A stretch of DNA of 13,499 nt, from assembly GCA_964353455.1 (NCBI GenBank), contig CAYGWP010000392.1:1-13499 (forward strand), in the 5' to 3' direction. Under the pieces are notes generated by a model that was given only the letters and a program-made list of their open reading frames with translations, ran no database searches and was not told the DNA's origin. The translations under genes and the position numbers were made by a program. Every line of letters starts with the position of its first letter. Position 1 is the first letter of the stretch. Of the stretch, positions 1 to 5,740 are shown one piece after another. Source of the DNA: CAYGWP01 sp964353455. GTDB lineage: Bacteria > Planctomycetota > Phycisphaerae > FEN-1346.

Positions 1-1098
1 GCAACTTTCGCGGATGTAGGGTGGGTGCTCTGCACCCACGCGGTCGGACGGCGCGGCACTCGCTTCAATGCGCGGCGGCTGCCCCAAGTCAATGCGCGGC
101 GGCTGCCCCAAGTCATTGCGCGGCGGGTCTCCCGACCCGCCGCGCAGAACGCTCGCCGCAAAATCAAGCGGTGTGTCTCCCCTGGCACGGCCCGCCCTGG
201 GCGGGACGGCCGACCCGCCGCGAAGAAAACCGGCCGCATAGTCGGCAAGCCGCCGCGGCCCCCCCTCGACGAGCGCGGCAACCAGCGGGGCATCCTCCAT
301 CCGCCACGTTCTGACGAGTTCATCGAGCGGCCGGTCCGCCGTCGCCCTCCCGATGGCGATCCCCGCGCACGTCCCCGGACACACCCACCCCTCCGGGTCA
401 ATATGCACGTGCCGGCTGCCGATGATCGCCTCGCGGCAGTCGTCCGGAAAAGGTTCCTGATGCCCCTGCTCAACGAGGGGGGCGAGTTGCTCGGCGGCGC
501 GGCCGTTCATGCGCTCCGCGTAGCGCCGGAGAAAGGAGCGGAAGAGGCCCAGCCGCTCCGGCTCGGACATGGCGGCAACGTCGCGGGCGTCTTGGAGCCA
601 CTTCCACCGGCGAACCCGCACGCCGCGCGGGCCGAGGACTTCGCGGGCGACGGCCAGTAGCAGCCGCACTCGCTCCGCCGGGATGAACTCCTGGTGATAC
701 GGGTCCGCGCTGATCGATAGTTGCATCATGCCGGCCTCGGCGAGTGCGCGAAGCCGCTCGCGGACCGTCCCCTCATCAGCCGCCCAGAATCCGCCGGTCT
801 CCACGTATCCGACGCCGGCCCGCCCAACTGACTGGCGGGCGGCGCGCGCGGCCCGGACGATCTGGAGCAGCCGGTCGAAGTCGCCGAACGGTTCCCCGCC
901 GCCGATGTGGATGCCCGCCGCAGGCACCCCCAGCCGCGCGAGCGCCGCCAGGTGCCCTGCCGCCGCCTCGACCGGCATCCACCTGCGCCCCTCGGGCCCG
1001 GCCGAGACGTAGCAGTGGCGGCACCGGGCCGAGCACCAGTCGGTGATCAGGAGCCCGGCCGCAGTGAGGGGAGCGAGTTTCCCTCGGTCTTCAACCAT
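1..1098 (-). CDS. Radical SAM domain protein, 3' end beyond the left edge
   Basis: This minus-strand frame stays open from ATG 1098 to base 1 (366 codons, no stop), so the gene is partial. Near its N-terminus it has the radical SAM cluster motif C22-x3-C26-x2-C29 (WCSARCRHCY), which in the family binds a 4Fe-4S cluster that cleaves S-adenosylmethionine. A GGGEP motif follows at residues 66-70, as expected for SAM binding. A later Cys set (C221, C240, C244, in DPEGWVCPGTC) resembles a reduced SPASM-like auxiliary cluster region; this is tentative. The substrate cannot be read from the sequence. ATG 1107 is in frame, but it overlaps a TATAAT box, so ATG 1098 is preferred. The gene follows the FAD oxidoreductase on the same strand after about 48 bases. 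From about residue 290 the protein is Pro/Arg/Gly-rich and is encoded by palindromic repeats, so the native C-terminus may lie near there. The radical SAM call is firm; the exact family is unknown. Confidence 0.85.
   Translation of the reverse strand, partial: MVEDRGKLAPLTAAGLLITDWCSARCRHCYVSAGPEGRRWMPVEAAAGHLAALARLGVPAAGIHIGGGEPFGDFDRLLQIVRAARAARQSVGRAGVGYVETGGFWAADEGTVRERLRALAEAGMMQLSISADPYHQEFIPAERVRLLLAVAREVLGPRGVRVRRWKWLQDARDVAAMSEPERLGLFRSFLRRYAERMNGRAAEQLAPLVEQGHQEPFPDDCREAIIGSRHVHIDPEGWVCPGTCAGIAIGRATADRPLDELVRTWRMEDAPLVAALVEGGPRRLADYAAGFLRGGSAVPPRAGRARGDTPLDFAASVLRGGSGDPPRNDLGQPPRIDLGQPPRIEASAAPSDRVGAEHPPYIRESC
21..39. repeat. Short palindrome of a different sequence class
   Basis: GTGGGTGC (21-28) and GCACCCAC (32-39) form a perfect 8-base stem around the loop TCT. 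It is near the window edge and inside the repeat-rich tail of the radical SAM frame. Confidence 0.7.
66..113. repeat. Two tandem exact 24-base direct repeats
   Basis: Bases 66-89 and 90-113 are identical 24-mers beginning CAATGCGCGGCGG and ending CCCCAAGT. The GCGCGGCGG part equals the left arm of the adjacent palindrome at 118-145, so the tandem looks like a duplicated half-palindrome. It adds 16 codons to the radical SAM frame without breaking it. Confidence 0.85.
118..145. repeat. GC-rich palindrome inside the radical SAM reading frame
   Basis: The arms GCGCGGCGGGT (118-128) and ACCCGCCGCGC (135-145) enclose the loop CTCCCG. This member lies in the open 3' part of the radical SAM frame. 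A degraded relative with CCCGCCC/GGGCGGG and a right-half GACCCGCCGCG sits at 191-223. Confidence 0.85.
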
Positions 1099-1105
1099 GC
1101 GTGTC

Positions 1106-1111
1106 ATTATA
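1106..1111 (-). promoter_or_regulatory. -10 box of the radical SAM gene, possibly leaderless
   Basis: The minus strand reads TATAAT at 1111-1106, and ATG 1098 begins after 7 further bases. No Shine-Dalgarno sequence lies between them. At that spacing transcription would start at or next to the ATG, giving a leaderless mRNA. No clear -35 hexamer is visible. Confidence 0.5.
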
Positions 1112-1146
1112 TCGCGGGGCCATGCGACAGTTGCCCGGTGACGTAC

Positions 1147-3018
1147 TCACCTGGGGGTGACTGCGCTGAGTGCTGCAAGGACTTCGCCGAGGGTGGTCTT
1201 GCCTTCCTCGGCGGGCGGCGCGGGTCTGCCGAGCGCGGCGGCGAGTTCCGCGGCGCGGGCGGCGCTTACCGGCCGCGCGAGTTGCGCCTGCCAGCCGGCG
1301 AACTTCCCCTTGAGGGCGAGGCGCTGAAGCGCGGGCCACGCGGGGCTGTCGGGCTTAACGTCCTGGAAGTAGATGAGGACTGCGCCGCGGCCGAGGAGGG
1401 CGTCCTGGATTTTCGCCACATCCGCCTTCCGGGGCGCGACGCCGTCGCGGATGCTGATGGCGGCGGCCGTCCCGGCGGCCTCGCCCAGCGCCATCCAGCA
1501 CGGTTCCATTCGAAGTGTGCTGAAACCTACATGCGTTCCGCTCACCGGGACGGGCGTCAGCAGCCCGTCCACCTTCTTCGGGACGATTACGCCGTACGGC
1601 ACCGTGTAAGGTGCGGTGGGGTGGCTGAAGAACCCGTCGAGATGGACGCGGTCGGGCTCGCGTTTGCGGACGGCGTGCGAGTCGAGGGAGTAGTGGCTGG
1701 CGGTGATGCTGTCGGCGTGCAGCGGCGGGCGCTCGCGCGGTTTGACGGGAATGGCATCGATTGCCGTAAACAGGTACTCGCCCTCGATTCGCCGGCCTTC
1801 GCGGACATAGACCTGCCGCGGGAAGTTGCCGTTGTCGGCGTACTCGTCCTTCGCGAGGCCCCAGGGCCGGCAGCGATTGCGGAAATCCTCCGGCAGTTCC
1901 GGATCGTTCTGCACGAACCACAAGAGGCCCAGCGTGTAACTGCGCTGGCGGGCGGCGAACCGGTCGCGCCACTCCCAGGCGGCCGTGGGCCAGGGCCAGT
2001 TCTCTTCGGGCAGGTCGGTCGAGAGGAACGCCGCGTGCTGGTTGTTCGCATCCGTCAGGCCGTTGGGCAGGGTGACCATGTTGACGACCCGGCCGATGCC
2101 GCTCCATTCCATTTCGTAGTGCTGGTAGCCGGGGGCGGTGGTCTCGCGGCTGCTGCGGATGTCGTCCACGAGCGATGCGTAGTCTTCGCGGCGGTAGTCG
2201 GCGGGCTTCTCGATCGCCAGGCGCCGGGCCGGGTCGCGCGTCAGAGGCAGGCGATAGTTGTACGCCTGGATGGCCTTGTCGCCCTCGCCGGTGGAACCGG
2301 GGCCGGCCTTGCCGCCCCACTGCTTATAGATTCTGCCGGCCATCGGCTCGTTGAACTCCGCGGCGGCCTCGCGCCCCATCCGGAACGGGACGCCCGCGGC
2401 GGCGGCGAGGTCGCCCTCATAGGTTGCATCTATGAATATGTGTGCCGTATAACGTTCCTGGGCGCCCGTCTCGCGGTTCAGGATGGAGATTTCGCGGAGG
2501 CGGCCGCCGTCGAGGCGGACGTTCTCGGGCTTCGCGTCGAACTGCCTCATGCGGAGGACCTTCACCTTCGGATGCCCGGCAAGCATCTCGGCGAAGGTTC
2601 GCTCGGCGACCGACGGCTCGAAATGGTAGCCGTCGGAGCAGTCCTTCACCTGCCGCGAGTCGGCTCCGTAGGCGCGGACGTAGTGTGCCTTGATGCGTCC
2701 GACGAAATCGAGGAAGAGTCCCCCCGTGGCGCCGCGCGTGGCGATGTCGGTGGCCCCCAGACCGTTGGCCGGCAGTCCGCCGACGTGGGCGGTGCGCTCC
2801 AGGAGTATGACGGTGCACCCCTCGCGTGCGGCGGCGATGGCGGCCATTATGCCGCCGGGCGTGCCGCCGACGATGACCAAGTCGGCCGACTCGGCGCCGC
2901 ACAGCGCCGTGGCCGAAAGGCCCACCGCCAGCAGCGATGAGGCCAGTGCGGTGCGCGGGGACTTGCGGCCGGCCGTCCTGGGGGCGGGCGTACGAGACGA
3001 TGGGTTGGTCGGTGTCAT
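1147..3018 (-). CDS. Secreted FAD-dependent oxidoreductase (FAD_oxidored family)
   Basis: The gene encodes 623 residues, from ATG 3018 to TGA at 1147-1149. A basic N-terminus and a hydrophobic stretch (about residues 24-39) followed by CGA-ES look like a Sec-type signal peptide; the Cys lacks a proper lipobox. The FAD-binding Rossmann motif follows directly (LVIVGGTPGGIMAA, Gly-rich loop at 51-56), then ERTAHVGGLPANGLGATD. Other segments typical of the FAD_oxidored family (PF12831) are DATYEGDLAAAAGVPFRMGRE in the middle and VPVSGTHVGFSTLRMEP plus ALGEAAGTAAA near the C-terminus. The family performs flavin-dependent redox chemistry, often beside carbohydrate or xenobiotic catabolism genes, but the substrate is not predictable. 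It is divergent from the zinc-ribbon gene and upstream of the radical SAM gene. The start is supported by the signal peptide and by a TATAAT 8 bases upstream. Confidence 0.93.
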   Translation of the reverse strand: MTPTNPSSRTPAPRTAGRKSPRTALASSLLAVGLSATALCGAESADLVIVGGTPGGIMAAIAAAREGCTVILLERTAHVGGLPANGLGATDIATRGATGGLFLDFVGRIKAHYVRAYGADSRQVKDCSDGYHFEPSVAERTFAEMLAGHPKVKVLRMRQFDAKPENVRLDGGRLREISILNRETGAQERYTAHIFIDATYEGDLAAAAGVPFRMGREAAAEFNEPMAGRIYKQWGGKAGPGSTGEGDKAIQAYNYRLPLTRDPARRLAIEKPADYRREDYASLVDDIRSSRETTAPGYQHYEMEWSGIGRVVNMVTLPNGLTDANNQHAAFLSTDLPEENWPWPTAAWEWRDRFAARQRSYTLGLLWFVQNDPELPEDFRNRCRPWGLAKDEYADNGNFPRQVYVREGRRIEGEYLFTAIDAIPVKPRERPPLHADSITASHYSLDSHAVRKREPDRVHLDGFFSHPTAPYTVPYGVIVPKKVDGLLTPVPVSGTHVGFSTLRMEPCWMALGEAAGTAAAISIRDGVAPRKADVAKIQDALLGRGAVLIYFQDVKPDSPAWPALQRLALKGKFAGWQAQLARPVSAARAAELAAALGRPAPPAEEGKTTLGEVLAALSAVTPR

Positions 3019-3026
3019 GACGCGGC

Positions 3027-3032
3027 ATTATA
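3027..3032 (-). promoter_or_regulatory. -10 box of the FAD oxidoreductase gene, possibly leaderless
   Basis: A perfect TATAAT on the minus strand (3032-3027) is followed by 8 bases and then ATG 3018. There is no Shine-Dalgarno sequence. The layout matches that of the radical SAM gene, so a leaderless transcript is likely. A -35 element is not convincing (TAGATT lies 17 bases upstream). Confidence 0.55.
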
Positions 3033-3080
3033 AAGGCCGGCCCGCCGTTAATCTACGGGGGCTTGGTTGCGGGCTGTCGC

Positions 3081-3108
3081 TTGACGCGGCGGCGGCCGGC
3101 GGTAGAAT
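3081..3108 (+). promoter_or_regulatory. Sigma70-like promoter upstream of the zinc-ribbon gene
   Basis: TTGACG (3081-3086) and TAGAAT (3103-3108) are separated by 16 bases, a good housekeeping-type promoter. It points toward the gene starting at 3199 and would give a leader of roughly 85 bases. Confidence 0.5.
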
Positions 3109-3172
3109 CCATAGTGCCTGACCGTGGGGCGGCACGTCGCGGTTGCCTTACGACAGTCGCACGTCTCGGTCG

Positions 3173-3191
3173 TATTATGTAACGGAAAGGG
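3173..3191 (+). promoter_or_regulatory. Possible proximal -10 and Shine-Dalgarno of the zinc-ribbon gene
   Basis: TATTAT (3173-3178) could be a second -10 box, though no matched -35 is seen. The purine-rich GGAAAGGG (3184-3191) lies 7 bases before ATG 3199. This ribosome-binding site decides the start against an in-frame GTG at 3124. Confidence 0.5.
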
Positions 3192-3198
3192 CGGACTT

Positions 3199-4296
3199 AT
3201 GGCCGAGTCGCTGTCGGTCCAATGCGGATTCTGTCACCGGAAGTTCCGGGTGAAACCGGAGCAGGCCCGCCGCCAGGTCTATTGCCCGTTCTGCAAGACC
3301 GCCGTGAAGGTCATGGCGCAGTCGGATGTGGCCCGCGACGCGCTCCAGGAAATGAGCGACATGATCGCCCAGGAGAAGGCCGAACATGACAAGCGGCCGA
3401 TCACCGCCCGCCACGAGGTGGTCCTGGCGCGCGGCGGGGTCCGCAACAAGAACGTTGCGATCATCTGGGTGACGCTGCTGGGCCTTGCGCTGATCGGGGC
3501 GGTCGTGGCGATCGTGATGATCTACGGGCGCGGCACATGGCGCGAGCCGGCGAGAGGGCCGGGCATCCTCACCATCGGCAGCCGCACCTCGTCCGAGGCG
3601 CCGCCCGGTGCGCCGCCGGCGACGGGCGCCCAGGCGCCGGCCCAGGGCGCAGCCGCCGCGGCAACCCCCGTGCCAGGCGCATCACGCGCAGTGACGGAGC
3701 AGGCTACGGAGGCCGTCACCGTGAAGTTCGAGCGGTCCATCGGCGGCTTCAAGGACGATACGGTCACCTACGCGGTAGGCCGCGTGACGAACAACACGAC
3801 GTTGGCCATCAAGGTCCTGAAGGTCTTCGTGACGGCCCTCGACAAGGACGATAAGCAGATCGGCGAGGCCACGCAGGTCATCCTGAACGTGCCCGCCGGT
3901 GCAACCGTCCCGATGGTGGCCGAATGGACGCACGACCCCGAGGTCCGGGCCGCCAAGTGGATGCCCTCCTTCCAACTCAGTCCGATCGGCATCACCCAGG
4001 ACCTGCCGGCCATCCACTCCGACGGGGCGCTCGCGATGGGCGACCCGAACCAGGGATCGATGACCGGAAAGGTCGCCGTCCGCCTCACGAACCAGGGCCT
4101 CGTCCCCGTGCCGCAGATACTGGCTTACGCCATCCTCCTGGGCGATGACGGCCACATCATCGGGGCCGTCAAGAACGTCGTTGACATCAAGCCGCCGCTC
4201 CAGCCGAAGAAGGCCGCAGAGGTCACCATCCCCTGGGAACGCTGCGCCCGGCGCAACATCCAGTCCGTCGAAATCTGGGTCCAGCCGACGTTCTAA
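3199..4296 (+). CDS. Zinc-ribbon, single-pass membrane protein with two extracytoplasmic beta-type domains
   Basis: The product has 365 residues (ATG 3199, TAA 4294-4296). The N-terminus has a CxxC...CxxC zinc ribbon (C9, C12, C29, C32; QCGFCHRKF and YCPFCK), like the MJ0042 or prokaryotic zinc-finger type. A charged helical segment follows, then one transmembrane helix at about 86-109 (VAIIWVTLLGLALIGAVVAI), a Pro/Ala-rich linker (about 110-170) and two similar beta-rich units. The first (about 175-270) contains VGRVTNNTTLAIKVLKVFVTALDKD. The second (about 285-365) contains VRLTNQGLVPVPQILAYAIL. Both resemble FxLYD or DUF3426-type domains. The expected topology is a cytoplasmic ribbon with the paired domains outside the inner membrane. 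The function is unknown; a role in sensing or envelope assembly is only a guess. The start is chosen by its Shine-Dalgarno sequence and because the zinc ribbon begins right after it. The gene converges on lpxB. Confidence 0.85.
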   Translation: MAESLSVQCGFCHRKFRVKPEQARRQVYCPFCKTAVKVMAQSDVARDALQEMSDMIAQEKAEHDKRPITARHEVVLARGGVRNKNVAIIWVTLLGLALIGAVVAIVMIYGRGTWREPARGPGILTIGSRTSSEAPPGAPPATGAQAPAQGAAAAATPVPGASRAVTEQATEAVTVKFERSIGGFKDDTVTYAVGRVTNNTTLAIKVLKVFVTALDKDDKQIGEATQVILNVPAGATVPMVAEWTHDPEVRAAKWMPSFQLSPIGITQDLPAIHSDGALAMGDPNQGSMTGKVAVRLTNQGLVPVPQILAYAILLGDDGHIIGAVKNVVDIKPPLQPKKAAEVTIPWERCARRNIQSVEIWVQPTF

Positions 4297-4300
4297 CGAC

Positions 4301-4398
4301 AGTTTCAAGTTTCAGGTTTCAAGTTTCAAGTGAATAGCAGCGGTGCCTTGCCGCGTCACAGTTGTTCACTTGAAACCTGGAACTTGAAACTTGAAACT
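4301..4398. repeat. Long inverted repeat of TTTCAAG heptamers between convergent genes
   Basis: The left arm (4301-4334) consists of tandem heptamers GTTTCAA/GTTTCAG ending in GTGAA. The right arm (4365-4398) is its reverse complement over 34 bases with 3 mismatches. The 30-base loop holds a small GCGG/CCGC hairpin. The element fills the gap between the zinc-ribbon stop (4296) and the lpxB stop (4403). A bidirectional terminator or transcript-end hairpin is plausible. It also looks like a dispersed heptamer repeat, and it is clearly lower in GC than its surroundings. Confidence 0.85.
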
Positions 4399-4402
4399 TC
4401 TG

Positions 4403-5587
4403 TTAGACGAAGAACCCCGGCCGCATCGCCGGGGGGGGCGGCACGGGCGTGCCGATGAGGGCTAGGACCTCGCGCGCGGCGTTCGCGCTGGTTCCAGGTA
4501 TGTCGATCCGTCGATGGACTTCCGCCAGGTCCTTTCGGACCTCGGCCCTGCGCCGCTCGTCCACGAGCAGCCGCGAACATTCCTCGATCATCTCGTCGTC
4601 GGGCGTCCCGGCCCGCATGTATTCCGGCACGATCCGCCGCCCGGCCAGCGCGTTCGGGAGGCTCAAGGTCGGCGTCGTCACCAGCCACCGGCCCATCAGG
4701 TTCCACTGTGCCCACGTCACGTTGTAGAAGACCGCCATCGGCGTCTCATAGAACGCCAGTTCCAGCGTGGCCGTGCCGGAGGCCGCCAGCGCCAGGTCGG
4801 CCGCGCTCTGGACCTCGTGGGTCTTGCCGACGACCGTGCGGATCGCAAGGCCGCTCCGGGCGGCAATCGGCGCGGACCACGCCCGGTGCTCATCGGCCGC
4901 AAGCGCGAGGACGAACGAGACGCCCCTGTGCCGCGCGGCAAGCGCCGCGGCCACCACCAGTTGCCGCTCGAGGATCGGCCCGACCTCCTGCCGCCGGCTC
5001 CCCGGCAGCAGCGCGACCACGCGGTCCTTCGCGGTAGTCCGCAGCGTGCCGATGAACTCCCGGTCCAGCGCGTAACTTCTCAGGTGGTCCACCACGGGGT
5101 GCCCGACGAACGTGACCGGCACGCCGTGCTCGCGGAAGAACGCCTCCTCGTGCGGGAGGACGCAGGCGACCCGCGTAAAGCGCCGCCGCAGTTTCCTGAT
5201 GCGCCACGAGGCCCACGCCCAGAGTTGCGGCGGGATGTACCAGAGCGCCGGAATCGAGCGTGCCCGAAGTCGGCTCGCCAGCAGAAAGTGGAAGCCCGGG
5301 CAATCTATCGTGACCGCGACGTCCGGCCGCCACGAGCCGAGGAACCGGTCCGCGCGGCTGAGCAGTTCCAGGTATTTCCAGAATGACCCCACCAGCGGCG
5401 CGACGCCGATGATGCCGAACTCGACCGTGTTCTCGAGGAGCCTCATGCCCGCATCGCGCATCCGCGGGCCGCCGAGGCCGGCGATCTCGGCCTCGGGCGC
5501 GAGCATGAGGATCGCCCGCACGAGGTTCGCCCCATGCAGGTCTCCCGACACGTCGCCTGCGCTTATGAATATGCGCGGATGGCCCAC
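4403..5587 (-). CDS. lpxB: Lipid-A-disaccharide synthase
   Basis: The product has 394 residues, close to the usual ~380 for LpxB, a family GT19 glycosyltransferase. It joins UDP-2,3-diacylglucosamine to lipid X (2,3-diacylglucosamine-1-phosphate), making the lipid A disaccharide and releasing UDP, at the cytoplasmic face of the inner membrane. Conserved blocks in order are SAGDVSGDLHGANL (9-22), VTIDCPGFHF, WYIPPQLWAWASWR, CVLPHEEAFFREHGVPVTFVGHPVVD, LLPGSRRQEV and ASGTATLELAF. The start is GTG 5587, with GGGAG 6 bases upstream (5598-5594) and TACAAT at 5622-5617. No other lpx gene is adjacent, so this is an isolated member of the pathway. It diverges from the phosphodiesterase pair and converges on the zinc-ribbon gene. 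The call implies a lipid A-containing outer membrane. Confidence 0.95.
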   Translation of the reverse strand: MGHPRIFISAGDVSGDLHGANLVRAILMLAPEAEIAGLGGPRMRDAGMRLLENTVEFGIIGVAPLVGSFWKYLELLSRADRFLGSWRPDVAVTIDCPGFHFLLASRLRARSIPALWYIPPQLWAWASWRIRKLRRRFTRVACVLPHEEAFFREHGVPVTFVGHPVVDHLRSYALDREFIGTLRTTAKDRVVALLPGSRRQEVGPILERQLVVAAALAARHRGVSFVLALAADEHRAWSAPIAARSGLAIRTVVGKTHEVQSAADLALAASGTATLELAFYETPMAVFYNVTWAQWNLMGRWLVTTPTLSLPNALAGRRIVPEYMRAGTPDDEMIEECSRLLVDERRRAEVRKDLAEVHRRIDIPGTSANAAREVLALIGTPVPPPPAMRPGFFV

Positions 5588-5593
5588 CAGGTG

Positions 5594-5622
5594 CTCCCGC
5601 CGCCAGGTGCCCAGCGATTGTA
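5594..5622 (-). promoter_or_regulatory. lpxB -10 box and Shine-Dalgarno
   Basis: On the minus strand TACAAT (5622-5617) is followed by GGGAG (5598-5594), 6 bases before GTG 5587. The Shine-Dalgarno fixes the start; the -10 assignment rests on sequence only. Confidence 0.45.
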
Positions 5623-5676
5623 TCAGCGGCGCGCGTGGGCGGAAAGGGGTCAGCCACTTGGCCCCGAAAAGATGCT

Positions 5677-5703
5677 TTGCACCCGGCCGGCGGCCGCTAC
5701 AAT
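5677..5703 (+). promoter_or_regulatory. Promoter of the phosphodiesterase pair
   Basis: TTGCAC (5677-5682) and TACAAT (5698-5703) are 15 bases apart, a slightly short spacing. They lie about 40 bases before ATG 5741. Together with the lpxB -10 at 5617-5622 this makes a compact divergent promoter region. Confidence 0.4.
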
Positions 5704-5740
5704 ACGCTCCAAGTCCTGCTCAAGGGGGCGGGCAACCTGC

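Noticed and set aside
66..145. Possible CRISPR array
   Set aside because: The 24-base repeats are directly tandem with no spacers, and no cas gene is present.
25..660. A 211-codon plus-strand open frame at the left edge
   Set aside because: The opposite strand encodes the radical SAM motifs; this frame mostly reads antisense and through repeats.
907..2940. A 677-codon plus-strand open frame
   Set aside because: It lies opposite the FAD oxidoreductase, has no recognisable motifs, and its composition is that of an antisense frame in GC-rich DNA.
3124..3198. N-terminal extension of the zinc-ribbon protein from GTG 3124
   Set aside because: The extension has no conserved features and overlaps a likely promoter; ATG 3199 has a good Shine-Dalgarno.
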